The notes beneath the pieces are model-generated. The model made no database searches. It worked only from the letters and a program-made list of their open reading frames with translations, and was not told the origin of the DNA. Positions 1 to 7,694 of a stretch of DNA of 35,004 nt are shown in pieces (positions within the stretch are counted from its first letter, which is position 1; each line of letters opens with the position of its first letter). The stretch comes from Faecalicoccus acidiformans (GTDB lineage Bacteria > Bacillota_I > Bacilli_A > Erysipelotrichales > Erysipelotrichaceae): the NCBI RefSeq assembly GCF_014202635.1, contig NZ_JACHHD010000018.1, positions 1 through 35,004 on the forward strand. Reading direction: 5' to 3'. The position numbers and the translations under genes are program-made.

Positions 1-101
1 TCAATCAGAGTATTAAGGTTTCATCTATATAGTACAAAAGGTTAGAAAGGAAATTGATATAAATGTGTGACAAGGTGCATTTGTATCATACAAGGGTATC
101 A

Positions 102-1220
102 ATGATCACACGGACATTTCAAGATTTAAAGTTATCTGGTTTAGGATTAGGTTGTATGCGTCTTCCTTTGTTAGAAGGAAGCGATACAAAACCGGATGTT
201 GATCAAGTCCAGAAGATGGTAGACTTGGCGATTCAAAAAGGAATCAATTATTTTGATACCGCTTGGGGCTATCATGAAGGCGCCAGTGAGATCGTCATCG
301 GTCAGGCATTAAAAAGACATGAGCGTTCAACTTTTTATCTGGCGGATAAGTTTCCGGGATATGATTTAAATAATATGGCAAAGGTCGAAGAGATCTTTGA
401 AGAACAATTAAAAAAATGCCAAGTTGATTATTTTGACTTTTATTTGTTCCATAATGTCTGCGAGAAAAATATCGATGCTTATTTAGATCCGCAATATCAT
501 ATTTACGAATATCTGATGGAACAAAAGAAAAAGGGAAGGATCCGTCATTTGGGATTTTCCTGTCATGGAGATTTTCCAGTTTTGAAACGTTTTTTGGAAG
601 CGTATGGCGATTCTATGGAATTCTGTCAGCTCCAGCTGAATTATTTAGATTGGGAATTTCAAAATGCGAAAGAAAAATGTGCACTCTTACATGAATATGG
701 GATCCCAGTATGGGTCATGGAACCTTTGCGTGGCGGAAAATTAGCACAGATTGATTCTGAATTTGAAGCCTCTTTGGGCCAAAAAGATCCTGTCGAGTGG
801 GCTTTTCGTTTTACCCAGTCCATTCCGGAAGTCACTATGGTTCTTTCGGGGATGTCCAATATGAGTCAGCTTCAAGAAAATATTCGGATTTGGGAAAGCG
901 ATGAACCTTTGACATCGACAGAAATGGATACACTTCTGGCGACCGCAAGAAAAATGACCGCAAAGACGGGCGTACCTTGTACAACGTGTCATTATTGTAC
1001 GAGTCATTGTCCGCAACAACTGGATATTCCTCGATTGATTTCCTTGTATAATGAATTCTGTTATTCTGGAGGAGGATTTATTGCTCCGATGGTGATTGGA
1101 ACACTGCCAAAAGAACAAGGGCCAGGGGCTTGTATTCGATGTCGAAGTTGCGAAAAAGTCTGTCCGCAACAAATCAAGATCTCTGAAGTTTTTCAAGATT
1201 TTGTAAAGCGTTTAGGATGA
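102..1220 (+). CDS. Aldo/keto reductase with C-terminal 2x[4Fe-4S] ferredoxin-like tail
   Basis: This is a probable NAD(P)H- or ferredoxin-linked oxidoreductase acting in the cytoplasm; its substrate is unknown. The N-terminal ~290 residues form an AKR TIM barrel: the GLGCMRLP start, the FDTAWGYHEGASE active-site strand with its Tyr, and the LADKFP segment carrying the catalytic Lys. Near the C-terminus two Cys groups, CTTCHYCTSHCP and CIRCRSCEKVCP, are each typical of a [4Fe-4S] cluster. I chose the ATG at 102 because family members begin about ten residues before the GLG motif. An upstream ATG at 63, with AGAAAGGA 11 nt before it, would add 13 non-conserved residues and cannot be excluded. 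The gene stands alone and is followed by a terminator. Confidence 0.88.
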   Translation: MITRTFQDLKLSGLGLGCMRLPLLEGSDTKPDVDQVQKMVDLAIQKGINYFDTAWGYHEGASEIVIGQALKRHERSTFYLADKFPGYDLNNMAKVEEIFEEQLKKCQVDYFDFYLFHNVCEKNIDAYLDPQYHIYEYLMEQKKKGRIRHLGFSCHGDFPVLKRFLEAYGDSMEFCQLQLNYLDWEFQNAKEKCALLHEYGIPVWVMEPLRGGKLAQIDSEFEASLGQKDPVEWAFRFTQSIPEVTMVLSGMSNMSQLQENIRIWESDEPLTSTEMDTLLATARKMTAKTGVPCTTCHYCTSHCPQQLDIPRLISLYNEFCYSGGGFIAPMVIGTLPKEQGPGACIRCRSCEKVCPQQIKISEVFQDFVKRLG

Positions 1221-1225
1221 TCACG

Positions 1226-1257
1226 AAAACACAGCTTAAAACGGACTGTGTTTTTTT
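1226..1257 (+). terminator. Intrinsic terminator after the aldo/keto reductase gene
   Basis: The arms AAAACACAG (1226-1234) and CTGTGTTTT (1246-1254) form a perfect 9-bp stem that runs directly into a T tract. It begins 5 nt after the stop codon. Confidence 0.85.
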
Positions 1258-1307
1258 ACTTAGACAAAAATTAAAAAGAGTCAATCTAGAAAAGAAAGAA
1301 GGTCCTG

Positions 1308-1316
1308 TGTTATACT
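1308..1316 (+). promoter_or_regulatory. Extended -10 promoter, possibly giving a leaderless mRNA
   Basis: TGT-TATACT is an extended -10 element. No good -35 lies 17 bp upstream. The hexamer ends 6 nt before the ATG at 1323, so transcription would be expected to begin at or next to the start codon. No Shine-Dalgarno lies within 15 nt of that ATG. The arrangement is the same as at 11229-11237. Confidence 0.5.
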
Positions 1317-1322
1317 TTCGTC

Positions 1323-2159
1323 ATGGAACACAATCAATTACGCCTTGTACTATGTGATATCGACAGCACATTGATCAATTCAAATCGAGAACTGACGCCT
1401 AAAACCAAAAAGATGATTGAAAAGCTTCACGATAGAGGAGTGTATTTCGGCTTAGCTTCCGGACGTCCCGTGGATGAGCTGCAGAAGTATGCGCCGCACT
1501 GGGGCTTTGGTTTTGCGTTTGATTTTTTGATCGGGATGAATGGCAGCGAATTATGGGATAATCTCAAACAAAAACAGATCGATTCTTATAAACTAAAAAG
1601 AGAATGGATCCAGGAGATTTTAAATCTAATGAAGCCTTTTCCGTCGAATGCTTTTATCTATCAAGATGGAATGCTGGTGGCGCAACGTATCGATGATGCG
1701 ATGAAAAAATCGGCGGTAACCAGTCAAAAACCGATTCATGTGATCGCTTCTGATAAAGAGCTTTATGAACGTGAAAACGCCAAGATCATGTTTCGAATGT
1801 CTAAAGAGCAGACGTTGAAAGTTGAAGAGTATTTCAAAGAACGTCCCAATCCATACTACAAAGCGTTTAAGACACAGTCTACATTGATCGAATTTGCTGA
1901 TCGCCGGATTTCAAAAGCCTATGCCTTGAAGATTCTTTGTGATAATCACGATTTTTCTTTAGAGAACGTATGGTCTTTTGGCGATACGACCAATGATAAT
2001 ACGATGCTTGAAGTGAGTGGAAAAGGAATCTGCATGTTGAATGGCAGTGAGGATACAAAAGCAATCGCCGATGAAATCACGCATTATGACAATGATCATG
2101 ATGGGGTGGCGATGTATATGCAGGAACATTATTTTGATCAATTGGGGGAGACTTTATGA
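1323..2159 (+). CDS. Cof-type HAD-IIB family hydrolase (sugar/nucleotide phosphatase)
   Basis: This is a cytoplasmic Mg-dependent phosphatase of the Cof/YidA group, 278 aa, the usual size. Motif I is DIDST with nucleophile Asp12 and acid/base Asp14; motif II is in ASGRP; the C-terminal motif is GDTTNDNTML. The large cap between motifs II and III is intact. The physiological substrate cannot be read from sequence. The stop overlaps the start of the next gene as ATGA at 2156-2159, so it is translationally coupled to the DegV protein. It lacks a Shine-Dalgarno and is preceded by an extended -10 at leaderless distance. Confidence 0.88.
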   Translation: MEHNQLRLVLCDIDSTLINSNRELTPKTKKMIEKLHDRGVYFGLASGRPVDELQKYAPHWGFGFAFDFLIGMNGSELWDNLKQKQIDSYKLKREWIQEILNLMKPFPSNAFIYQDGMLVAQRIDDAMKKSAVTSQKPIHVIASDKELYERENAKIMFRMSKEQTLKVEEYFKERPNPYYKAFKTQSTLIEFADRRISKAYALKILCDNHDFSLENVWSFGDTTNDNTMLEVSGKGICMLNGSEDTKAIADEITHYDNDHDGVAMYMQEHYFDQLGETL

Positions 2160-2998
2160 ATAAGATCGCGTTGATGGTGGATTCAAGTGCAGATATCACG
2201 AAAGAAGAAGCACAAGAATTAGGTATCTTTGTATTGCGCATGCCTGTGATCATCGATGGAAAAGAATATATTGAATCGGAAACGATCACAGATGAAGAAG
2301 TAGTAGATGCTTTACAACAGCACAAGAGTGTAAAGACGGCACAGCCGATCATCGGGGATATGATCCAGATGTGGGATCGATTATTAGAAGAATACGACGA
2401 AGTGTTTTATTTGCCTTTGACTAGTGCTTTATCGGGAACGAATAAAACGGCTTTGAATCTTGCCAAAGAAGAATATGCGGGAAAAGTTACTGTAGTAAAG
2501 AGTGAATTTGTTTGTTATCCGACGATTCGAGTTATGGAAATGGCTAAAGGCATGTTTGATAAAGGATATACAACGGCACAAGTTAAAGAAAAGATTGAAA
2601 AAGAAGGCGAGCTTATGGCTGTTTTGATTCCCGAGAACTTGGAAACTCTCAAAGCAGGAGGAAGAATTTCGCCGGCCGTTGCTTCTTTGGCGGGCTTATT
2701 GAAAATTGTTCCGTTATTGAATATTTGTCATGGATCGATTGATCTGCAAGATAAGGTACGAACTTTAAAGAAGGCTTATCAGCGTGGAGTGGAAGTGGTG
2801 ACTCAAGGTGTCGATCCTGAAGATTATGAATGGATGGTCATCGATGCTTTTGATAAAGAAAAAAGTGAGATGTGTAAAGAAATGTTAGAAAAAGCGGTGG
2901 GGCAGCCGGTTTCTCAACATGCGTTCAAAACGGTGATCTTATCTCATGTGGGCAAAGGAACGATCGGATTTGGAAGAATTAAGAAAATTCGTTATTAA
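2156..2998 (+). CDS. DegV family fatty-acid-binding protein
   Basis: DegV/FakB proteins bind a single fatty acid and present it to the kinase FakA for phosphorylation. The 280-aa length is normal. Visible landmarks are the N-terminal DSSADI segment, KTAQP (equivalent to the TSQP-type loop), the LKAGGRIS stretch and the C-terminal GTIGFG. No FakA-like DAK kinase is in the window, so the partner must be encoded elsewhere. It overlaps the upstream HAD gene by 4 nt and is followed by a terminator. Assignment to the family is secure, but which lipid it carries is not known. Confidence 0.9.
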   Translation: MNKIALMVDSSADITKEEAQELGIFVLRMPVIIDGKEYIESETITDEEVVDALQQHKSVKTAQPIIGDMIQMWDRLLEEYDEVFYLPLTSALSGTNKTALNLAKEEYAGKVTVVKSEFVCYPTIRVMEMAKGMFDKGYTTAQVKEKIEKEGELMAVLIPENLETLKAGGRISPAVASLAGLLKIVPLLNICHGSIDLQDKVRTLKKAYQRGVEVVTQGVDPEDYEWMVIDAFDKEKSEMCKEMLEKAVGQPVSQHAFKTVILSHVGKGTIGFGRIKKIRY

Positions 2999-3015
2999 GA
3001 AGTTGTGAATATTTA

Positions 3016-3060
3016 AAAGCGAACCCTAAGTTTGAAAATCAAACGAAAGAGGTTCGCTTT
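3016..3060. terminator. Bidirectional terminator between degV and the malY-type gene
   Basis: A perfect 10-bp stem, AAAGCGAACC (3016-3025) with GGTTCGCTTT (3051-3060), has a small inner TTTGA/TCAAA hairpin in the loop. T-rich tracts lie on both strands outside the stem, so it can serve the convergent gene at 3064-4263 as well. Confidence 0.8.
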
Positions 3061-3063
3061 ATT

Positions 3064-4263
3064 TTATGAATTTTTGAACACAAAATTTTGCAGACGCTTA
3101 AAGGCTTCTTCTACTTTTTTTGTAGGCAGTGCTAAGTTCATGCGAATGGTGTTTTCTTTCTGGAAAGGTCTGCCATCTTGCCAGAGGATGCCAACTTCGA
3201 TTCCTTTTCTTAATAAGGTATCTAGATCCATCGCATGTTTTTGTAGCCATGCCGTGCAGTCCAGATACAACATGTATGTTCCTTGTGGTATAGAGACTTG
3301 GATTTCTGGGGCCAATGTATGGAGCGTATTCAGTGCAAGATCAATGTTGGTCTTTAACACTGTACAAAGCTCATCGACCCATTGCTCTCCTTCTTTGGAA
3401 TAGGCACCTATCAGCGCATGGACGCTGAGAATGTTAGGAGAGTTATAATGTGAACGGGCTTCAGTCTTTAAAATCTCTTGTCTAAGCTTCTGATTTGAGA
3501 TCACATGGTAAGAGCCGACCAAACCTGCCAGATTAAAGGTCTTGCTGGGGGCGAAGATTGAAACCGTTCTTTGTTTGGCATCTTCATTGATCGTCGCTGT
3601 AGGGATATGCGTGTAGCCAGGCAATATCAAATCACTCCAGATTTCGTCGCTGATCACAATGCAGTCATTGTTGCGATAAACTTCCATGGCCTTTTCAAGC
3701 TCTTCTTTTTCCCACACTCTTCCTGTTGGGTTGTGAGGGGAGCAGAATATACAGACTTTGATATGATATTCTTTGATTTTCTTGTCCATGTCCTGATAAT
3801 CCATGCGCCAAATTTGATGCCTGTCCAGGATCAAGGAAGAATGAATGATCTTTCGATGGTTGTTGTTTAAAGTCTTTGTGAATCCAATATATGTAGGAGA
3901 GTGGACCAAAATAGGGTCGTTTTCTTTCGTGAAAGTTTGTAAAACGCTGCTGACACATCCTAAAACACCGTTTTCATAACCAATTTGTTCTTTTGTGACA
4001 TCGTTGTGATGACGGTCTTTTTGCCATCGAATTATGGAATCATAATAGGCTTGAGGCAATTCAAAATAACCAAAATGAGGTTCCTGCAAGCGTTTAGAGA
4101 TGGCACTTTGAATGCCGGGAAAGACGGGAAAATTCATATCAGCCACCCACATAGGAATCTTCGTAAAGCCTTCCTTGACTTTTACTCCTTGGATGGGCAA
4201 AGAGTCTACCGCTAAGGCATCGTGGCCTTCACGATTTAGAATCGTTGTGAAATCATAGTTCAT
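3064..4263 (-). CDS. MalY/PatB-type PLP-dependent aminotransferase / C-S lyase
   Basis: This is a fold-type I PLP enzyme of the MalY/PatB subgroup, which cleaves cystathionine and cysteine S-conjugates and in some species also modulates regulators. The protein of 399 aa has the normal length. It shows SPHNPTGRVW (the PLP-aminotransferase NPTG loop), VISDEIWSDL (cofactor Asp) and APSKTFNLAGL with the Schiff-base Lys. I chose the start at 4263 because GGAGG lies 8 nt upstream and the protein then begins MNYDFTTILNR, as in relatives; an ATG 51 nt further upstream lacks such support. It is a single gene sharing a terminator with degV. Beta-lyase activity is more likely than true transamination, by subfamily. 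Confidence 0.88.
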   Translation of the reverse strand: MNYDFTTILNREGHDALAVDSLPIQGVKVKEGFTKIPMWVADMNFPVFPGIQSAISKRLQEPHFGYFELPQAYYDSIIRWQKDRHHNDVTKEQIGYENGVLGCVSSVLQTFTKENDPILVHSPTYIGFTKTLNNNHRKIIHSSLILDRHQIWRMDYQDMDKKIKEYHIKVCIFCSPHNPTGRVWEKEELEKAMEVYRNNDCIVISDEIWSDLILPGYTHIPTATINEDAKQRTVSIFAPSKTFNLAGLVGSYHVISNQKLRQEILKTEARSHYNSPNILSVHALIGAYSKEGEQWVDELCTVLKTNIDLALNTLHTLAPEIQVSIPQGTYMLYLDCTAWLQKHAMDLDTLLRKGIEVGILWQDGRPFQKENTIRMNLALPTKKVEEAFKRLQNFVFKNS

Positions 4264-4681
4264 AGGGTTAACCTCCGTGATTAGTTTATCATGGTTTAAG
4301 ATTATTGACAGCATATATTCTAGGCTGAAACTTCCAAAGAATGAATCTCGATTATTTAAAAATTCTAATGGATTTACTGGTTTTGACCAAATGATCAGAT
4401 CATAAAATACAACGAGAAGACCGCTTAATTTTTAAAACGGAAGACTTCTTTGATTTTTCGCGGCTGATTCAATTATGTCGTTTGACTTTTGTCCGCAAAT
4501 CCACTTTATTCTATACTGAAAACAAAGGGAGATAGAGGTACATATTGTTGACTCTGACATAATTCAACTTTACGCTTATATTGGATGAAAACAGTACTTT
4601 CCAGATATTGAAAAGCGACCAATCATAAAGACTGACCGCTTTGTATAATACTGGATATGAAATTGTTAAATTGGAAATTGG
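4264..4681. other. 418-bp intergenic region, no convincing gene
   Basis: Contains the upstream region of the malY-type gene and, at 4612-4642, a hairpin serving the methyltransferase gene. A plus-strand reading frame from ATG 4341 resembles a short stop-interrupted coding remnant (17 codons, stop, then ~41 open codons). I cannot assign it. AAATTGGAA at 4668-4676 is an inverted relative of the leader repeats found at 5312 and 5886. Confidence 0.4.
4612..4642 (-). terminator. Terminator-like hairpin after the methyltransferase gene
   Basis: Read on the minus strand, AAAGCGGTCAGTC pairs completely (with G-U pairs) with GATTGGTCGCTTT around a 5-nt loop and runs into a short U-rich tail. It lies ~40 nt past the stop of the gene at 4682. 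The G-U pairs only work on the minus-strand RNA, which supports that orientation. Confidence 0.6.
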
Positions 4682-5293
4682 CTATTTCGTTGCAACAATA
4701 CTTATCCAATGATTTTTTTTATTTGAATACGTTTTTATCTCTGTAAAACCTGCTTCTTTCAAAGCAGCAATGAGCTGATCAGATGTGTAAATCTTCATAC
4801 CATCAATCAACTTTGTCCATTTTTCATCTGCGTCATTCGTTCCGTCAGATTCGTTACAAATCAGGAATGTCCCTCCGTTTTTCAGAACTCGATTTACCTC
4901 AAAAAAACATTTTTTCAATCCCGGCCAGAAGTAAACGGTCTCAAAAGCAGAAACATAATCAAAAACCGCATCAGGAAAAGGGATAGCAGATACATCACCT
5001 TGAACCACGCAGCATTTTCCTTGTTTAATGGCGGCGGCGTTCAGTTTTTGAGATTCTGCCACACTGACCTGCGAATAATCCATTCCTGTCACATGTCCAT
5101 TTCCGCATTTGCCCAACCAGGCAACAATATTTGCACCTCCTCCGCAACCAACATCCAGTACCGCAGCGTCCGGATTCACTGAGATATTTGAGAATCCCCA
5201 TTGTGATAACTTGGCGTGACCGATGTTCATCATCTTCGTCATCAATTTTCCGCCGAAGCCTTGTGGCTTACGAGTATTTTCAAAGAAGTTCAT
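4682..5293 (-). CDS. Class I SAM-dependent methyltransferase
   Basis: A 203-aa cytoplasmic methyltransferase with the Rossmann SAM-binding motif VLDVGCGGGANI at residues ~45-56, an acidic GMDYSQVSV motif II, GDVSAIPFPDAVFDYVSAFE (the UbiE/Methyltransf_11 style post-II region) and VLKNGGTFLICNE. The substrate is not evident. It has a strong site, AGAGGAGG, 9 nt before ATG 5293. It is the last gene of a four-gene minus-strand cassette, but its base composition is clearly less AT-rich than its three upstream neighbours, so it may have joined the group separately. Confidence 0.87.
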   Translation of the reverse strand: MNFFENTRKPQGFGGKLMTKMMNIGHAKLSQWGFSNISVNPDAAVLDVGCGGGANIVAWLGKCGNGHVTGMDYSQVSVAESQKLNAAAIKQGKCCVVQGDVSAIPFPDAVFDYVSAFETVYFWPGLKKCFFEVNRVLKNGGTFLICNESDGTNDADEKWTKLIDGMKIYTSDQLIAALKEAGFTEIKTYSNKKNHWISIVATK

Positions 5294-5311
5294 TACATTA
5301 TTCCTCCTCTT

Positions 5312-5330
5312 TAAATTCCAATTTATTGGA
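5312..5330. repeat. Recurrent leader repeat TAAATTCCAATTT (copy 1) with inverted repeat
   Basis: TAAATTCCAATTT at 5312-5324 is repeated identically at 5886-5898, and TTCCAATTTAT recurs at 7475-7485. Each copy lies just upstream (on the minus strand) of a gene in the cassette. Copy 1 is part of the perfect inverted repeat TCCAAT-TT-ATTGGA (5317-5330), which overlaps the stop of the DUF7010-like gene. Confidence 0.6.
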
Positions 5331-5868
5331 CATAATCATTTACTATTCTCTTATTCTCAAATGATAACAGGACACTAAATATTATTTCTATCAGTATCAT
5401 CATTATTGCAAGAGTATAATTAGCAAAATTTAAACCAACTATCAAAGATAATATTGGAATAATTATTGACAATACCATATATGTTTTTGAATTATATAAC
5501 CAACTGTATGGCAATAAATGTGCTCCGAATATCATAGCAATAACCATTAGCATTTTATCTGGCAATGTAGGATAAATCCACATTGCTATTAAAAGGTATA
5601 TCATTTGATTTGCAGAAAATAGTATTCCTAAGTAGTTTAATGGATTACTTTTATCTTGAAATTGTATTTTTAATATTTTAGAAATTAAAAAAGCTATAGG
5701 TAATAATGGTGCAGTGCAACAAAATGTTAATAGATTTTTTGTTAATATAGGTAAATCTGTTAATTGTACGATTAAAACCATAATCCATATTACTACTGAT
5801 GCAATGATAAAATGAATACCTTTCTTTTGCTTTTGGGCACAATCTTTTTTCAAATCTTTCAAGTTCAT
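5323..5868 (-). CDS. Multi-pass membrane protein, DUF7010-like
   Basis: A 181-aa integral membrane protein with about five or six hydrophobic helices, beginning with a basic/polar N-terminus (MNLKDLKKDC) and including the GAHLLPYSWLY segment. From memory this pattern matches the DUF7010 family; no biochemical role is known to me. ATG 5868 is preceded by GAGGAGAG. The gene is very AT-rich relative to the chromosome around it. It sits between a CPBP protease and a methyltransferase in an accessory cassette, so a defence-, transport- or peptide-related role is possible, but nothing in the sequence shows it. Confidence 0.75.
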   Translation of the reverse strand: MNLKDLKKDCAQKQKKGIHFIIASVVIWIMVLIVQLTDLPILTKNLLTFCCTAPLLPIAFLISKILKIQFQDKSNPLNYLGILFSANQMIYLLIAMWIYPTLPDKMLMVIAMIFGAHLLPYSWLYNSKTYMVLSIIIPILSLIVGLNFANYTLAIMMILIEIIFSVLLSFENKRIVNDYVQ

Positions 5869-5885
5869 TTTTTATCTCTCCTCAA

Positions 5886-5898
5886 TAAATTCCAATTT
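5886..5898. repeat. Leader repeat TAAATTCCAATTT (copy 2)
   Basis: Identical 13-bp copy of 5312-5324, located just before the Shine-Dalgarno of the DUF7010-like gene. Confidence 0.55.
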
Positions 5899-5902
5899 GC
5901 TA

Positions 5903-6655
5903 TTATCTTATATATCTTTTATTTATATTTAAAATTAGTATTGATACTATTATTGTTACAATTAAAGTTATACAACAACTTAACAAACTATAATTAAATA
6001 CAAATATTGCAGATAACCCATTTATTAAACAATGAGTTAATATACAAGGAAATACACCTTTCGATACCTTTCTTATTGTTGCCAAAGCATAGCATAAGGT
6101 TAAACACATTATTCCAAAAAGAAAATAGTTCATATTTGCATTGGCTGTTCCTATTATAAAAAATATTGGTAAATGCCATAACCACCAAATAATAGAAGTA
6201 AAGATTGTTGCTATATGAAATCCAAATTTCTTTTCCAATTCAGGTTGTAAAATCATTCTCCATCCAACTTCTTCATTTCCACCACCAAATAACATCATTG
6301 GTAAAATTACTATAAGCATAAATATAGGAGCACCAAATTTAAATCCATTTATTGCACACCCCAAAACATAATAAATCAATACAAATAAAATTACTAAAAT
6401 ATAAGTCCAAATATTATGTTTTATATCAAATATCTTTTTTAACCATTCTTTTAAATTCTTAACTTTGTTATTTCTCTTTAGTGATATATAAGAGGCAATA
6501 GTTGGAGAGAACCCCCCGATAATGTGCATAATCCTTAAAAATATATTATTTATTGTCAAGTTAAATATTTGACTAATTAAAGCACAACCACCCCAAAATA
6601 TTAGCATTATAACAAATGTTATTATTAAAAATTCTTTCACTAACTTTTTATTCAT
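5903..6655 (-). CDS. CPBP family intramembrane glutamic protease (CAAX-like)
   Basis: A 250-aa membrane protease of the CPBP/Abi family. The catalytic motif EEVGWR (Glu128, Glu129, Arg133) is followed by the WWLWHLP motif with its His and by THCLIN with the third-motif His and Asn, so the active site looks complete. Several hydrophobic helices surround it. ATG 6655 is chosen because AGGAG lies 6 nt upstream; an ATG at 6670 would place that site inside the gene. CPBP proteins in accessory clusters often accompany bacteriocin or peptide genes, but none is visible here. Strong AT bias is shared with the neighbours. Confidence 0.87.
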   Translation of the reverse strand: MNKKLVKEFLIITFVIMLIFWGGCALISQIFNLTINNIFLRIMHIIGGFSPTIASYISLKRNNKVKNLKEWLKKIFDIKHNIWTYILVILFVLIYYVLGCAINGFKFGAPIFMLIVILPMMLFGGGNEEVGWRMILQPELEKKFGFHIATIFTSIIWWLWHLPIFFIIGTANANMNYFLFGIMCLTLCYALATIRKVSKGVFPCILTHCLINGLSAIFVFNYSLLSCCITLIVTIIVSILILNINKRYIR

Positions 6656-6672
6656 AAATACTCCTATCATCT

Positions 6673-6692
6673 CTACAAATTAGGATTTGTAG
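6673..6692 (-). other. Intercistronic hairpin between hydrolase and CPBP genes
   Basis: A perfect 8-bp inverted repeat CTACAAAT/ATTTGTAG with a TAGG loop lies immediately after the hydrolase stop and before the CPBP Shine-Dalgarno. There is no T tract, so an mRNA-stability or processing element is likelier than a terminator. Confidence 0.5.
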
Positions 6693-6694
6693 TA

Positions 6695-7447
6695 CTAGAT
6701 AATATATTTATCCAGTCGTGCAATCCACTCATTTGAGTGCAGTAATGCGTCCTCACAATGTCCCTTTCCTTTTAAACAAATAGTTGTAGAATTTTTATAA
6801 TTTTTCTTGATATATTTTGCTACATTTCTAAAAATAAATTCATTTATCTTTCCACCATAAAAATAAATAATCTGTGTATTGGGTGTATCAATATCTGAGG
6901 GAAGTTTGAATTGTCCAACTGCATATAAATAATTTTTTATGGTTTCATCTGATATATTATCCAACAGTTCTAAAAACACATCCAGCATATCTTCTGTTAC
7001 CATTGAATTTATTGCGTTTCGTACCACTTTTTGATTTCGTTCTCTTGCTTTTTTGGTTATAGACAAGTACTGTTTTATAAGCATTTGAGTCATATATTTT
7101 CCAAATGGTAAAAGTGGTGAACTTTCTAAAATAACCTTTTCAAAGGTAAGCCTTTTGTTTTTCCATAAATACGATGTTAAAACTCCACCCATGCTCATTC
7201 CATAAATTGCGTATATATGGTTAATAGATTTTGATATACAATAATTTTCTATCTCTTTTGCAGTATCATCAAAGGAATTGAACTCGGACTTCTCCTGCAC
7301 ATCATGTCCCGGCAAAATTGGCACAAGAATATGATAGTTCTCTTTATAATGCTCTATATAATCAATCCATATTTGATATGGACTTTCAAAACCATGAACA
7401 AGCATTATTGTTGGATTATTTGTATTGCCATATTCCAAAATACGCAT
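6695..7447 (-). CDS. Alpha/beta fold hydrolase
   Basis: A 250-aa cytoplasmic serine hydrolase. The oxyanion segment LVHGFES follows the first strand, the nucleophile elbow is GMSMG with Ser85, and the C-terminal catalytic His is His230 in GKGHCEDAL; an acidic partner lies upstream. The substrate is unknown. A G-rich site (GGGGG) precedes ATG 7447. It is the first gene of the minus-strand cassette and is AT-rich like the two genes after it. Esterase or thioesterase roles would both fit the fold. Confidence 0.87.
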   Translation of the reverse strand: MRILEYGNTNNPTIMLVHGFESPYQIWIDYIEHYKENYHILVPILPGHDVQEKSEFNSFDDTAKEIENYCISKSINHIYAIYGMSMGGVLTSYLWKNKRLTFEKVILESSPLLPFGKYMTQMLIKQYLSITKKARERNQKVVRNAINSMVTEDMLDVFLELLDNISDETIKNYLYAVGQFKLPSDIDTPNTQIIYFYGGKINEFIFRNVAKYIKKNYKNSTTICLKGKGHCEDALLHSNEWIARLDKYII

Positions 7448-7474
7448 TTTAAGCCCCCGCTTTGCTTACACAAC

Positions 7475-7485
7475 TTCCAATTTAT
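7475..7485. repeat. Leader repeat TTCCAATTTAT (copy 3, partial)
   Basis: Eleven bases identical to 5316-5326, placed in the leader of the first cassette gene. Confidence 0.4.
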
Positions 7486-7491
7486 AGAGAT

Positions 7492-7497
7492 ATTATA
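7492..7497 (-). promoter_or_regulatory. Probable -10 of the hydrolase/CPBP/DUF7010/methyltransferase cassette
   Basis: On the minus strand this is a consensus TATAAT, 44 nt before the hydrolase start codon. No recognisable -35 lies 16-18 bp upstream, so the promoter is weak or activator-dependent. Confidence 0.4.
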
Positions 7498-7633
7498 CGT
7501 CTATTTTTACCCTATGTTTTATAAATTCTAAATTCTGAAGAATAATCTATACTTCAATGAATAAAGGACAACACAATACTTTTAAAAAGTTATCACCTGT
7601 TTTTTTTCAGTATAGATTCCACTTTAACCTGTC

Positions 7634-7662
7634 TTGTCACCTGACATGTCTCAGTGTATAAT
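7634..7662 (+). promoter_or_regulatory. nadA promoter with overlapping likely NiaR operator
   Basis: TTGTCA (7634-7639), a 17-bp spacer and TATAAT (7657-7662) form a good sigma-A promoter. The perfect inverted repeat TGTCA-CC-TGACA (7635-7646) covers the -35, and the palindrome GACATGTC (7643-7650) lies in the spacer. The last gene of this operon encodes the NAD repressor NiaR, so these GACA/TGTC elements are the natural operator. Promoter seen directly; operator assignment inferred. Confidence 0.65.
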
Positions 7663-7694
7663 GGTCAAGACAGATTTTTTTGGAGGATTTCGAT

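Noticed and set aside
741-1196. 151-codon open frame on the minus strand
   Set aside because: Lies wholly within the reductase gene, opposite its conserved Cys clusters; composition and lack of ribosome site mark it as a shadow frame.
3032-3403. 123-codon plus-strand frame
   Set aside because: Antisense to the malY-type gene, and it starts inside the shared terminator.
4341-4540. Possible regulator remnant in the intergenic region (plus strand)
   Set aside because: Only a 17-codon stretch and a 41-codon stretch separated by a stop; the resemblance to a LysR N-terminus is too weak to claim.
4644-4649. TATAAT reading to the right
   Set aside because: No -35 at proper distance and no plus-strand gene downstream; it overlaps the region next to a minus-strand terminator hairpin.
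5903-7447. Bacteriocin locus built around the CPBP protease
   Set aside because: No small double-Gly precursor peptide, ABC exporter or modification enzyme is visible between or around the genes.
7680-7694. Upstream TTG start for nadA
   Set aside because: It would overlap the GGAGG ribosome site that is well placed for ATG 7695.
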